DNA of 64,000 nt from Megascapheus bottae (GCA_024803745.1 JANJXV010000004.1:48935358-48999357); one strand, 5' to 3'; positions 33,816 to 46,898 are shown, counted from the stretch's first letter. Numbers and translations: made by a program. Notes: generated by a model from the sequence alone, not told the origin.

Positions 33816-35304
33816 ATTACCAAAACATGGTTTATCTGATAAGATAGCTAATACTACATTAATAAAATTTATGTCTAATTTTCTTTATTAGATTTGGTGA
33901 ATCTATTCAAAAGTCTTCTCTCATGAAATTTCAATTTGGAAGCTAATTAGTTGAAAGTTAATGAGCTGGGTCAGAATTTATTTGTCCAATTCATTAATAT
34001 GGAAAAAGTTGACTTAAGTAAGTATTTTGCTTTAATATTTTTTCTGATCTTCAGATCATAAAATATCTTACATTTTCTCTAAATATTATACTTTTATATA
34101 TAAACCTTGATGTGATCAACATACTAGTTTTGATTATTGAGTTTTCATTTACCACAAATGAAAGTGAAAAAAAATCTCAAAGAGATTCATTGGGATAAAT
34201 TATTGATAGTTTTCTATGTACTTTTTTTCTAGATTTCCCTAAGATTCAAAGTAGATGATTTTCCCAGATGAAATTTGAGGTGAAGTTATAAAACATGAAA
34301 ATTGGAAGCTCAATAAATCTTGCTAAGAATCTAGAAAGAACATTCATCAAGTTATTCATGTACTCAGATATTCACACATGGACTCCTTGAGCGATAATGT
34401 GAATTAACCATCTTCATTTAACTAAACAAAGATCACTTATTAATGTGACAAGGTGCACTAAATAAAACTCACATTCTCCAAATTATTCTGTCTTAAAAAA
34501 TTATAAGGCTCCTAAAACTAAATTGGTTTTGATACATTTATGGGAGAAAATTATTATCTATGAATACAAAATGGAAAAACTGCTCTTACTACTTCATATC
34601 TTAAACAATAGGATGAAATCAAAACATACTAAAAATATTGAACCAAATATTTTAAAACACATGGACCTTTCCAGAATTTCTAAATCACCTAGCTTCAGAT
34701 TCTGAGGATACTGTTTAGCAATTCACTCATTTATGCATTATGAACAACATACTTCCTATTTTGAACCCAAAGATGTATTTATAAGCTGAAATCACATTTT
34801 TCCTGTAGTTATGATTTGCTAGAAATGCATTTTAGAATTGATACAAATAGGTTGGTTTACCTGGTTTTCATTTGCCTATGTATACTAGCAGGGGCAGCTC
34901 AGATTTCTCTAAGGAGAGCATGAAGTAGAAAATCTAATTTTAAAGTGTAAGCTGTAAGAGCTTGAAGCTTAATTCAGGAATTTATAGACTCACCACTGGC
35001 AATCAACTCTGAGGAGCATATCTAATACTGTGCGTTATGGCAGCATCATCCAGCGTGTTGTAGTTAAGGGCTTGTCAGCATTTCTATTCTAAAATGTTAT
35101 TTTCTGATATTTATGATTTGACCATTAAGAATTGCTGGGGCTTGGGAAAAAACAGTTTGTGAAGATTTAGCTCAGCATCAAATTCTATCATTCCCATTTC
35201 TGAGCAATAGACTAAAAAGCAGAATTTTATGAAAGAATGAAATTAGGTCATTTAAAATTGGACTTCATGCTCTTAAAAGGAAGGAAGGGAGAGGAACTAC
35301 CTTA
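33816..35304. other. Unique AT-rich DNA, no gene seen
   Basis: No frame above 60 codons with any recognisable content and no repeat recognised. Confidence 0.5.
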
Positions 35305-36010
35305 TCACTCCAAAACTAATCTCCAAAGTAACAACCATCCCATTAAAAATCGGGGCAAAGACTTAAAGAGAGACTTCTCTAAAGAAGAAGTAAGAATGGC
35401 CTATAGACACATGAAGAAATGCTCCACATCGCTGGCCATAAAAGAAATGCAAATCAAAACAACTCTAAGATCCCACCTCACTCCAGTTAGAATGGCCAGG
35501 ATCAAGAACAGTAATAACAACAGATGCTGGAGGGGATGTGGCCAGGAGGGATCACTACTACACTGTTGGTGGGAGTGCAAACTCATTCAACCACTAGGGA
35601 AAGCAGTATGGCAGTTCCTCAAAAGACTAAACATAGAGCTCCCCTATGACCCAGCAATACCACTACTTGGCATTTACCCAATCATCCAAAAACAAAGACA
35701 TACTGAATCCACCAGCACAACAATGTTCATTGCAGCACTATTTACCATAGCAAAGATATGGAACCAACATATATGTCCCTCAGTTGATGAATGGATCAAC
35801 AAGATGTGGTATTTGTATACAATGGAATTTTATGCTGCTGTCACAAAGAATGATATTGCCCCATTTGTTAGGAAATGGAAAGACTTAGAAAAGATCATAT
35901 TAAGTGAAGTAAGCCAAAGGAACTTAGGCTCAATGGTTTCCCTCATTTGTCCTAATCAGTATAAACCTTGGGCTCTACTAGCAGAGATTTGTAATAGAGC
36001 AAAACCTTGA
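35305..36010 (+). pseudogene. L1 ORF2 C-terminal fragment, open frame
   Basis: The frame 35237-36010 stays open for 257 codons. From about residue 25 it is L1 ORF2 C-terminus: [19 protein letters not shown], the Cys-rich CWRGCG...[34 protein letters not shown] and [15 protein letters not shown]. The N-terminal 20-odd codons are flanking DNA. It lacks endonuclease and RT domains, so no enzymatic function is expected. A relatively recent insertion by its lack of stops. Confidence 0.93.
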
Positions 36011-36372
36011 TACAAAAGGCCATATAGTATGAAGCTAAATGAAAGGATCTCTAGGATATAGAAACATAAGCCATATAATGAATGATTGTTGTTCTTAAGG
36101 TACTGTTATCTCTCATCTCTTTTGCTGTCCCTTGCTTATCTCATATTGTTACAGTATCTCACTTTGTTACCTGATATAGCGGATATATTTGTATTTGGTT
36201 ATTTGAAATTGGATAGGGAACGGGAGAACACAAGATGAGGGGTGGAGGTGGGGGGGGGGGAAATGGGGACCAAGACATATGAAAGGGTATCAATGTATGG
36301 GAATTAATACACCATCTATCTGGCAAATATCATGTAACCCTTCTATTAATTACAATAAAAATATATGAAAAA
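35305..36372 (+). mobile_element. L1, 5'-truncated, sense strand
   Basis: About 1.07 kb. The C-terminal ORF2 region (to about 36010) is followed by a 3' UTR with a polypurine block (36220-36262, with an 11-G run), then ctattaattacaataaaaat and a short A-rich tail. Well preserved. I could not find a convincing TSD. Confidence 0.93.
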
Positions 36373-36582
36373 AAGATTTATGCAAATAAAGGTCCACTTT
36401 TGAAAATAAATGAAAATATGATTCTGATAGTAAGAAATGAACAATTTCCAAAGATGAATCATATTTGTCACTTGTTATATAAGAAGGGAAAATATAGTAG
36501 AGAGCTGAACTCCCCACCCAAAAAAAAGAATGGTTAAAAGAGGTTTTTATTTTTTTATTGTACTGGTTTCATTTATTCCTCT

Positions 36583-36876
36583 TTTCTTTCTTTCTTTCTT
36601 TCTTTCTTTTCTTTTCTTTTCTTTTTTTGTGGGTCATGGGGCTTGTTCTTGGCCAGGAAGCTGTCCCTGAGTTCTTCAGCTCAGTGGCTTGGGTGTTGTT
36701 ACTGAGCTCAAGGTTACCACCCTACCCTTGAGCAAAGCCCCACTTCCCGTTTTCTAGAGGTTAATTGGAGCTAAGAGTCTCAGATCCTTTTGTGCCTGGG
36801 CTGGCTTTGAACCTTGATCCTCAGATCTCAGCCTCCTGAGTAGCTAGGTTTAGAGGAGTGAGCACCTCGCCCGGCT
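36583..36876 (-). repeat. SINE, B1-dID type with (CTTT)n tail and altered right half
   Basis: (CTTT)n at 36583-36625 is the tail. The right half contains two versions of the agctcagtggcttggg / agctcaaggttaccac block (about 36660-36735), consistent with internal duplication. The B1 complement ends near ggagtgagcacctcgcccgg. Confidence 0.9.
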
Positions 36877-36882
36877 GCAGTT

Positions 36883-36884
36883 TT

Positions 36885-36948
<64 letters not shown>

Positions 36949-37024
36949 TTTTTCTTTCTTTCTTTCTTTCCTTGTCTTTCTTTCTTTCCTTCATTTCCTT
37001 CTTTCTTTCTTTCCTTCATTTCCT

Positions 37025-37087
<63 letters not shown>
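36883..37087. repeat. Very long (CTTT)n microsatellite
   Basis: About 205 bp in two blocks interrupted by cttcc/catttcc variants. It begins 7 bp after the 5' end of the preceding SINE. Frames over it are artefactual. Confidence 0.97.
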
Positions 37088-37099
37088 ACCTTTGGATTA

Positions 37100-37375
37100 T
37101 TCCTTGTTGAGACTGTTTTGGATTGTTGATTTGTGAGGGGTGGGGAATTCCAGAGTAGAGGGACCAAAGGGTTAACCTACTCAGCCTTGAAACCTATTAG
37201 ACACTCTGTTGGAAATGAATTTTACAACTTGCAGGGAAGGGGACTTGGGGGAGGGAAATGGGAGAAAATGAGGAAGGAGGTAATGCTATTAAAAAAAGAA
37301 ATACACTCATTAACTGACTCATGTAACTGTAACCCCTCTGTATAACACTTTCACAACAACATTTAAATTAAAAAT
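37100..37375 (+). mobile_element. Older L1 3' UTR-like repeat
   Basis: Contains a polypurine block (37224-37285) followed by atgtaactgtaacccctctg and a decayed 3' end. The same series is found at 46.2-47.3 kb. The complement of the terminal words matches the older L1 3' ends (for example 19.0 kb). No ORF. Confidence 0.6.
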
Positions 37376-37635
37376 AAGAACAGGTGGTTCAAAAGTGTAC
37401 ATTACTTATCACAAGTGAGGTTATTTGAGAGGACTCAGAGCAGATGGTTTGAAATCTCCCACATTTGTGTGAGAAAATTAATGTTGCATGATCCAGGGAC
37501 AAAGTGCACAGTACTTAAACAGACAGAAAATAGTTACTGTATCTATCAACCTTTCTGTCTAGAAAGGATACAGAATAACCAGTGCAGAAAATGAGAGTGA
37601 CAACCTATCTGGGAGTATATGAGCATTCAAAATGT
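37376..37635. other. Unique spacer
   Basis: Nothing recognised. Confidence 0.4.
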
Positions 37636-37722
37636 GTAATTGTGGCTGGAGACATTGCTCATGAGTCAGAATTCCTACCTCGCAAGTACAAGGTCTTGAG
37701 TTCTAAGCCATGTCAACAAAAT
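37636..37722 (+). repeat. tRNA-derived (ID-like) SINE monomer, decayed
   Basis: gctggagacattgctcatga matches the start and A-box region, and aaggtcttgagttctaagcc the B-box region, of ID-like SINEs. Box sequences are too altered for a functional tRNA. Confidence 0.5.
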
Positions 37723-38690
37723 AATTTTGACCAAAAAATATATTAAGAAAAAAACAAAACATGGGGGAAAAAAAACCATGAGATTGGGTCCTCCTCTTAT
37801 TAGGGAAATAGAGGAATCAGTGTAGAATGAGACGTTCTGAGAAGCATTTGCTACTAAACATTATAATTTTCTGCTGGAACAAATGATTGTGTACAAACAG
37901 TCTGTGATTATAGCAGAAATTTCCTTTGTCACCCTTGCAGTGTCCCATTTCACAAAGTTCATTTCTTTGTACTTGATGGGTATCAGGTCCTATGCTAATC
38001 CAAATAACGTAGATATGAAACAAATGGGATCCCAATTTCATAATGTTTATTGTCCAGAGAAGTTGAAACTATTTTGAAAATACATCCTGATAAGTATCTA
38101 CTCTAGTTCCACTGAAAACAAATAAGAAAGGAAGTCAATTCATCAGAGATATAGGTCTCAGAAGATGAAATATGAAGTAAGGTAAGCAATATGTTCTAAA
38201 TTGATAGAATGGTGGTTTTTGTTGTGTTTTGTTTTGTTTTTGCAAATCCTGATATTGATTATTTCAGTTATCATTTTCTTCACCATACACTGACTCTAAA
38301 ATCTAGCAATTAATTCTTAATTTTACCCAAGGAGAGGAAAACAATTGACTACCCAAACATAAGCACATACATTTTCATAAGAACTTTCATTCATGATGGC
38401 TATCCATAAAACTAACCATGGTATCCTTTGTAAGTAAATAGGTAAAGCAACTGTGGTATATTGAGAAGAAGGGATGTTTTACAGTGCTGAATTAAAATGA
38501 CTATCAAAGCATGATATGTCATTGAAGAAACTTCCCGGTCCATTGCTAAGCAAAAGAAGTCATGATTCCAGTGCAGCCATCTTGGAAAGGTAAATCCATG
38601 GAGACAACAAAGAAGTCAGTGGTTTCCAGGGGTTGTAGGAATAGATGGCTTCATAGGTAATACAGGCAGAAATTTTAGGGTGATGAAAAT

Positions 38691-38695
<5 letters not shown>
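37723..38695. other. Unique AT-rich DNA, no gene seen
   Basis: Frames up to 74 codons on both strands, none recognisable. Confidence 0.5.

Positions 38696-38775
<80 letters not shown>
38696..38775. repeat. (GT)n-(GA)n microsatellite
   Basis: About 13 GT units followed by about 25 GA units with one AAA interruption. Confidence 0.95.
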
Positions 38776-38778
<3 letters not shown>

Positions 38779-41700
38779 GTAAGTCACAGTATTTGTTCAA
38801 AATTAATAAATATATGATGTAATAAATGAAGACTTTTGTATACTATGAACTATGGATGATTAAAAAGCAGAATATATCAATGTGGGTTCATTGATTGCAA
38901 CTTCTGTACAGGAAGTAGAAAGTTGGGGTGGCTGTGGAAGTACAAAGGATTACCTGGGACTTTCTGTAGTTTCCATGTAATTTCACTGTAACAACACTGA
39001 TGTAAAAATATATGAAGCCTTAGCTTAGGGAAATGATTCAAGTGGGAAAGTTCCCACCTTCATGTGTCCTTGTGCTCAGTTTCCACTATGGTAAAATAAA
39101 AGTAAAACAAAATATAGGCCATAAAATCTAATAAAAGTAGTATTCCAAAACCAATAAAATGTAGAAGATTTCTAATTGACTTGTTCATTAGAGGATAAGA
39201 AGAGGGAGATTCTAAATTCCAGAGAATGTTAAATGTCATGCTTTTGTTCTGGGAGGTAGGACTATGCCTTCAGACTCACGAAAATTTCTCTTCATTGTGA
39301 GCAGTGTGTTCTATCCACATGGTCTTAATTCAAGCTGAAACATGTAATCTGATTGTCCTTTTTCTTTTTGCTTATATTTTCAGTTTTGAAAGTGGGGTGT
39401 CAGAATGAGGGAGAGTGACAGAGGACGAGAAATTGATTAAAGAACATTGTATGCATAGATGGATATATTAAAGTGAATCTACTTTGTAGAAATAATTCAT
39501 ACTCATTAAAATAGTGCCATAGTTGTTCTTTTAGAATGCAACTTCCTGCCAGCTACCTCCTTGGTCTCAGTCTGCATGATCTCTTCTGGACTGTATTTTT
39601 TCTGGTGTTTAGTTCGGGGAGAAATTAAAAGAAAATTACAGGCATCTGTTCTTGGGTGACTTTAACTGTTGCTGCCATTCGTTTTGTTTAGGCCTGAGAT
39701 GGAGATAACACCAATGTGTTCCACTGATAAGTGGCTCATTCCAGTGCAAATCTCCCAGGAACTCTTGGAAGATTGGATGCCTTTCCTCCCTGAATTCCTA
39801 GTAATGAAATTGCAACACTTGCTATGAAACATGCACTTTTGTTTGCTACCTTATTTCCTCCATTCTCTATGGGGACACTCTAGACCTGTAATTCAGTGTG
39901 TATAGATGCTGGAACCTGGGAATTTAAGAAAATGATCCTGATGTTTTTTCATGTGCCCTTTTTCCACTGTTCCAACAGTCTCTTGCTCTCTTGTCCTCTT
40001 TGCTGGCTGTGGTTACAGTAAATAAAACAACTGGATTCCTTAAGTAAGCATCTTCATAGGTAGTGAAACTCTAGCTTTCCCTTAACAAAGGGGATCCCAG
40101 TATCTGTGAGCATTTTTTCAATAACTAACATTATTAGCTTTTCTTGAATTTGGAGATAGATAATATTATCTTTCTTACTACTTGGAAAAAGGGGAGAGAA
40201 TGGGTCTTTGTCCTTCTTGCAATGTTGGCCAACTGCCTTCTTTGATCATCTCCATAGAGACTTCCATACTATGCATGATCGGCCATTATAAACATATCTA
40301 TCTACCTGCCTTGCCCATAATATCCTCTCTGCCTACAGGTGGGATCATTATTTACATTACTAAAGATCAACTTTCTTCCAATTTATTGGACAATGCAGAA
40401 AGAGAGTTAAAAATAGCATAACTAGCCTTTGGGATAATAATTAGGACTATTTTCCTCTATATGATGGTATATACAGAGCCTTACTGGAGATCCTGACATT
40501 CATATTGATAGGTCACAGCCTTTCCTAGATTGTGATAGCAGAGGTGAAGTAAAGTTGTGCGGACACACGGCCTACAAACTGTCTTAGTGAGCTGATAGTA
40601 GATGATAGTTGAGGAGAGGAGTACTGTGCTCAAAAGAGTTGAAATTAGATTTGAAAACATTATAGCCCTGTTGTTGTTTACCTGTTTATTGGTGAGCAAA
40701 AGCACACAAGCATTCTATTCAGTAATGACTTTGGTTTTGTCCCCTTCAAGGACTTACATCCTGGATAGATGTTCTTTGTCCATTAGCAAAGATCTTCAAA
40801 GGAATTACACAGTGGAGAAAATCTGCTACTTGTTTTCTCTTTATCCATAAACTGCCTATTTTGCACTCAGCAAGAGGAAATTGCCTCTTGTATTTGGTAT
40901 GTATAAGTTGAACTCCAATTTCTATTTGTACTGTGGGGAAAATCATCTTATCACTTAATGCAAAGCAGAACAGTCCACCCACACTCAAGGTTGAATATGT
41001 TAATGTTCTCAGTGCCCCTTTAAGCCTGATTATAACCACTCAACCTCTGCTGCTCCATTGCTTTATGCTGAACCAAAATGGGAGGAAGCAAGGTGGTGAC
41101 AGCTGTTGGCTAAGAAAGATGTGGCTCAGTGTTAGATATATTGAGTAAATCTTCCTCAGAAATAAACACTTTGTATTCCCCTAGATGTTATTATATTTAC
41201 TGTTGTTCATCAGGGATCAAGTTTTTAAAAAAACGTGTTTTGCACAAGGACTTTTCTAACAGATATAATTTCCCTTACTACCCTATTGTCTTAATGTTAA
41301 CTCCGGAACCGTAGAAGTAAATTATGGTTGTCGAAAGCCACCTGCTATTCTGTTTCCCAAATGCCACTTTACTACTTAGATTCAACTTTAAATAAGTGTA
41401 ATTTTCAAGTTGTAAATGAAATCCAGATTGTTTTTCTTTAACTTTCAAGAAAATTTCAATTGAATCTCTTGGTCCTAAAAAATAAGTTCTTTAATTCCAT
41501 CACAAGGAATCTAAAGAAAACTATTCTGATGAAATTTCCAAAGAGAATTTGCCAAAGATCACATTGATAAACGATATCTAGCATAGAATACTTTCCCAAC
41601 TACCTTTCTTTGATAACCTTTAGAAATAAATACAAAAATGGGAATGTGCATAGATTTCTCATTGAAGATAAAATTTTGAGCAGAAGAAGTATACTTTTTC

Positions 41701-42288
41701 TTTCATCAATCATTTTGTCAGTACCTATGAGTTTGGCTCAAATGCTTATGAACTTTATAGAACCAAAGAGTAAAAAAACCTCTAAATAAAAACAAAAGTG
41801 GGTATAACCACTGATGCAGTTGCAAGAAGTAGAATAAATCGTATTTATCAAAATAAACATGAATAAATGAAATTATATCTCATTTTGTTTGTTGCAGTAA
41901 AAGTTAATGATGAGAAATTATACTAGTAAGACATCAAAAATACTCTTTGAGAGAAAAGTTAAAAGACAAATTAGGAATCAATTTGATTTGTTAAAGAAAC
42001 TATTTTCCAAATTTGTTACATATGTTCCTGCTAAAAGAGCTTTATAGAAGGGAAAATAAGTATAGTTGTTTGTGTTCACATGTAAAACAAGTTAAAAGAT
42101 CTGGCCATATTTATTCAATTTGGTTCTTACAAAATACATTTTTCCCTAAATTTTGAATATCCAACAAAACCAGATAGGGAAAACAAGTTATGTTAAAGGA
42201 TTATTTCTTAAATTGAAGAAAGGGTTTGGATATTAAAAGCATCTATTAGTGGTCACTGTAGAGTAAGCTATCTAGTTATTCTCACTAC
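38776..42288. other. Unique AT-rich DNA; one weak tRNA-like SINE fragment
   Basis: At 39016-39110, gcttagggaaatgattcaag ... gtgctcagtttccactatgg followed by an A-rich end resembles a decayed ID-like monomer. Frames of 60-97 codons cluster at 40182-41314 on both strands but overlap antisense and have no recognisable content. No gene called. Confidence 0.4.
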
Positions 42289-42290
42289 TC

Positions 42291-42340
<50 letters not shown>

Positions 42341-42555
42341 CACACGCATGCACATGCAAGTCTGGGAGCTGTCCCTGAGCTTATTTGCTCAAGGTCAGAG
42401 CTTTACCAATGGTGCCACAACTTTACTTCTAGTTATATTTGTAATTGAAAATAATGGTTTTAGGGGCTTTTCTGAGTTGGATTTGAACCATGATCCTCAG
42501 ATATTAGTGTCATGAGTAGCTAAAATTACGTTTTAGACACTAGTGGCCATCTTGA
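42289..42555 (-). repeat. SINE, B1-dID type with (GT)n tail
   Basis: (GT)n at 42293-42338 is the tail. The body carries gggagctgtccctgagctta in the right half, and the B1 complement is decayed (atgagtagctaaaattacg). Old copy. Confidence 0.8.
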
Positions 42556-43767
42556 TTCATAATTCTTAATATACATCAACTAATGCTTTCTATTTCAAAA
42601 TATTATCAATAGGATTACTCCAAAGCAATTGAACAGAACTAAAAGAGTTTTGCATGGGTTGATTAAAAACACTTGAAAACAACTCTTTATGCATGAATAC
42701 TGACGGAATCTGCAATCTTTCTTAGACACTATGGCTTTGAGAATAGGGAAGAAGTTTTCCTTTATTAACTTATACATAAGAAAGAAGAAAATGTAATCTT
42801 ATTTTGACAAAGGCCCAGTTTAATATAGACTAGCATTAGAAGTACAGCATAGAGTCTAATCTGAAAAGCTTTCGTTTAGACAGGTTTCTTCTTTCTGTCC
42901 TGTTTTTACTTGGAAAAAAAGGTAATCTGTCTTGAATTGTTTTGGAAAATTCTTATTTACAGGTAGTTTTAATTTTATCCTATTGTATTTGTTTTTGTTT
43001 TTAGAAGTTTTTTTATGTGTATAGACATCCTAATTACGATTCATAAAAAGACGTTTTGCATTCTGCCCATCCAAAGGTGATTTTTACTGTTTCATTACTT
43101 TCTTAGACCCATGAACTAGTTTTTCCTTATTCTATTCCAGTCATTTAATCCTTGGACAATTTAAACAGGTACATAAATTTGTGACCCTCTGAACCATTGC
43201 TCTACTTTCAACATTTTCAATCATGTGGACTCATTTCTAATAATTTCTAGGAAAATAATACATTTTGTATCTGCCAGGATTCTTCCAGTTTCCTATAGAG
43301 CAGGGAATAAACTTGCAGTCATTGATTAAAAGACAAAGCTTAGTAACCTCATACTCATGGACTTCTCTGTGCACTTTTGATTTACTTTATCTGAAATTGG
43401 CATCAAGGAGAAATGATACCCATATCAACTAGGGGTATACATGAGAGCCAGGAAAAACAAACCCTACTGATTGTTCTGCAGACATCTGGGTTGCTCTAAG
43501 AGCCAAAAGAAAAGACATGCCTGTTGGCATTTGTGGAAATATTATAATGTTTGGGAAGCAAACTGGTGGAAGTATGGTTTATATGTCTTAGTCTTAAAAA
43601 GGCATTTGGAAGAAATAAACCAATTGTGAAACTCTTTTGATTATTTTTACTATTAATAGTAGGAATATTTTTAATAGCTGAAACTATAAAAGTAGAAACT
43701 TTCTTAGGATAAAATAATGAGTTCCAACTACATTCCATCGTTGCAATATATGCTAAAGAAAGGAGCT
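42556..43767. other. Unique AT-rich DNA, no gene seen
   Basis: Frames of 60-80 codons on the minus strand lack recognisable content. Confidence 0.5.
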
Positions 43768-43962
43768 AATCTGGGTGCCAGTGGCTCATGCCTGTAATCC
43801 TAGCTACACATAAGTCTGAGAGCTGAGTATTGTGGTTCGAAGGCAACCCAGACAGAAAAGTTCATAAGATTTGTATCTCCAAATATACCAAAAGCCACAA
43901 TTGGAGCTGTAACTCATGTGGTAGAACACCAGCTTTGAGAGAAAACCAAGGGGTAGTGAAAA
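43768..43962 (+). repeat. SINE, B1-dID type, 3' end missing
   Basis: Head gggtgccagtggctcatgcc is well preserved. The right half stops after gctttgagagaaaaccaagg. Confidence 0.85.
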
Positions 43963-44095
43963 GAAAGGAACTGAATTGTTTTTGCTAAAGCAAATGAAGT
44001 AATGACTACACTACCCATGATGAGGAGTAAAGTGGATAAGTACTTTGGAGATTGCTATTTGGAAGAAAATAAATGCTCACTATAAACCAGTCCTG
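43963..44095. other. Unique spacer
   Basis: Nothing recognised. Confidence 0.4.
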
Positions 44096-44274
44096 GGAAG
44101 GAAGAAGAAGAGGAAGAAAGAAGAAAGGAGGAAGCAGGAGAGGTGAGAAAGAGAAGATATAGGAGAGAAGAAAGGAAAGAAGAAAGGATGAAAAGGGGAA
44201 GAAAGAAGGAAGGAAGGAAGGAAGGAAGGAAGGAAGGAAGGAAGGAAGGAAGGAAGGAAGGAAGGAAGGAAAAG
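44096..44274. repeat. Polypurine (GAA/GGAA)n microsatellite
   Basis: Imperfect gaagaaga blocks leading into a clean (GGAA)n run at about 44204-44271. Confidence 0.95.
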
Positions 44275-44377
44275 GGTAAAAGTAGGTTCCTCCTTTTTAT
44301 GAGTCTTACATGGAATGCTGCTAAGAGATGAACATAAGTACATTTTATAACAATTTCCATTCTAATGCAGAGAAATA

Positions 44378-45297
44378 TATTCCACCTCACTCCAGTTAGA
44401 ATAGCCAGGATCAAGAAAACTAATAACAACATATGCTAGAGGGGATGTGGCCAGGAGGGATCAATACTACACTGTTGGTGGGAGTGCAAACTCGTTCAAC
44501 CACTATGGAAAGTAGTATGGCAGTGCCTCAAAAGGCTAAACATAGAGCTCCCCTATGACGCAGCAATTCCACTACTTGGCATTTACCCAACCATCCAGAA
44601 ACTAGAGCATACTAATTCCACTAGCACAACAATGTTCATTGCAGCATTATTCACCATAGTAAAGATATGGAACCAACCTAGATGTCTCTCAGTTGATGAA
44701 TGGATCAACAAGATGTGGTATTTGTACACAATGGAATTCTATGCTGCTGTCAGAAAAAAACGACATCGACCCATTTGTTAGGAAATGGAAAGACTTAGAA
44801 AAAATCATATTAAGTGAAGTAAGCCAGACTCAAAGGAACTTAGGCTCAATGGTTTCCCTCATTCATCATAATCAGTAGAAACTTTGGGCTCTACTAGCAG
44901 AGATTTGCAATAGAGCAAAACCTTGATACATAAGGCCATATTGTATGAAGCTAATTGAATGGACCTCTAGGATATTGAAACAAAAGCCATATAATGAATG
45001 ATTGTTGTCCTTAATGTACTATGTTATCTCTCATCTCTTTTTGCTGTCCCTTGGTTATCTCATATTGTTACAGTATCTCACTTTGTTATCTGATATATTG
45101 GATATATTTGTATTTGGTTACTTGAAATTGGATAGGGAATGGGGGAAAACAAGATGAGGGGTGGGGGTGGGGGGGAGGGAAATGGGGACCAAGACATGTG
45201 AAAGGGTATCAATGTATGTGAATTAATGCCCCTTCTATCTGGCAAATATCATGTAACCCTTTTATTAATTACAATAAAAATATTTTTTTAAAAAAAG
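44378..45297 (+). mobile_element. L1, 5'-truncated, sense strand
   Basis: About 920 bp. ORF2 C-terminal region (cacctcactccagttagaat onward) with stops and a shift near 44751, then 3' UTR with polypurine block (45151-45183) and terminal acaataaaaatattttttta. Closely related to the 35.3 kb copy but more decayed. Confidence 0.92.
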
Positions 45298-45735
45298 AGA
45301 ACTAAGCTCCATAGGAAGTCTTTTAAGAATTTGAAGTTCAGGAGACATGTGGAAACAAATGAATGAAAAAAAAAATGAGCAGCAGCTTGGACTAAGAAGA
45401 GCTGAGTCAGGAGGTTAGGGGACCAGAGTTACTGAGGCTTGTGGAAACTACCAAGGATGAGAAAAGCCTTTGCTAGGAATGTTCAGAATCTGACTGTGAA
45501 TAGAAAAATCCCAGGATGGGATCACTATGTACACAAAATGCACGATATGAACAGAAAGTCAGTTTGTTGGTTTTTTTCATCTTTGTTTTCTGGGGTGAAG
45601 GCAGGGCCTTATCACCTGTATAGTGTATCACACAAGTCTTGGATCTGAATGGGTAGAAAATGTAACTAACAAGAGTGATTTTGAAAATACAAAAGAAGCA
45701 GAATAAACATATTCTTGATTTTAAAAAAATGACAA
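45298..45735. other. Unique spacer
   Basis: A 69-codon plus frame and a 110-codon minus frame overlap here (45439-45648, 45473-45805), neither recognisable. Confidence 0.4.
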
Positions 45736-45972
45736 AGCTGAGCACTGGTGGTAGCTCACTCCTGTAATCCTTGCTACTCAGGAGGCTAAGATCTGAAGAT
45801 TGCACTTTAAAGCCAGCCTGGGCAAGAAAATCCCTGAGACCATTATCCCCAATTAACCACCAGAAAACCAGAAGTGGTGTTGTGGCTTAAGTGGTAAAGC
45901 ATTAGCCTTGAGCTGAATTGCTCAGGGACAGCACCCAGGCCCAGAGTTCAAGCCCCACAACCAACAAAAAAC
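45736..45972 (+). repeat. SINE, B1-dID type
   Basis: Complete copy: gcactggtggtagctcactc head, gaggctaagatctgaagatt, aaccaccagaaaaccagaag linker, gccttgagctgaattgctca, gttcaagccccacaaccaac, A-run. Confidence 0.93.
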
Positions 45973-46001
45973 AATTTAATCAGGCTATAAATAATATTAG
46001 G

Positions 46002-46042
<41 letters not shown>

Positions 46043-46054
46043 GCACGCACGCAG
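46002..46054. repeat. (AC)n-(GCAC)n microsatellite
   Basis: About 18 AC units switching to four GCAC units, about 30 bp downstream of the SINE tail. Confidence 0.95.
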
Positions 46055-46310
46055 AGCAGTGGAATAAGATTAGCTGTTTAAAGCTGCAAACACTGGGAAT
46101 TTTGCATCTCTTAGGGGTGAAGGCAGAAAGGAAGGAAACAGAGATGTAAAACACAGTGAAGATGGGAACTTTAAAGGATAAAAAAACAATATTCATAGCA
46201 CTGCTATTTCATAAATCCCCCCTAAAGTGGGAGAAGAAAATGGAGACACACTGCCCAGCTCCACCCCTCGTCTCACTCCATCACAGCTCCTGGACTCCAA
46301 GACATTGTGT

Positions 46311-46837
46311 AAGAGTGTCTGTCTGACTTCGAAAAATAATCATATTAAGTGAAATAAGCCAGACTGAAAGGAACATAGGCTCAATGGTTTCCTTCATTTA
46401 TCATAATTAGTAGAAACCTTGGGCTCTCCTAGAAGAGATTTACAATAGAACAAAATCTAGATACATAAGGCCATATAGTAGGACGCTAAATGTAAGGGCC
46501 TTCAGGATATAGAAACAAAAGCCATATAACAAGTGATTGTTGTCTTTAATGTACTATGTGATCTCACATCTCTTTTGCTGTCCATTGGTTATCTCATACT
46601 GTTACAATATTTCACCTTGTTATCTGATATATTTTATATATGCTTAATTGGTTATTTGAACTTGGATAGGGAAGGGGGAAATCAAGATGAGCCGGGGAGA
46701 GGGGTAGGGAAATGGGGACCATGTCATGAGAAAGGGTATCAATGTTTGTGACATAATGCACCCTCTATCTGGTGATTATAATGTAACCCTTCTAATAATT
46801 ACAATAAAAATGTATGGAAAAAAAGAGTGTCTGTCTG
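46311..46837 (+). mobile_element. L1 3' end with 15-bp TSD, nested
   Basis: Body 46326-46822. TSD aagagtgtctgtctg at 46311-46325 and 46823-46837, both perfect. Contains the last ORF2 codons (atcatattaagtgaaataag), a 3' UTR polypurine block (46669-46718) and the terminus attacaataaaaatgtatgg plus A-tail. Inserted into the older repeat. Confidence 0.95.
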
Positions 46838-46898
46838 TGAACTGTACAACTTGGAGGGAGGGGTAAGCAGGAGAAAATGAGGGAGGGGGTAAATGTTT

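Noticed and set aside
35237..36010. 257-codon frame as a host gene
   Set aside because: All recognisable content is L1 ORF2 C-terminus. The first 20-odd codons are flanking DNA read through by chance.
40182..41314. Cluster of 60-97-codon frames on both strands as possible exons
   Set aside because: Frames overlap antisense and show no family resemblance. I could not identify consistent splice signals linking them.
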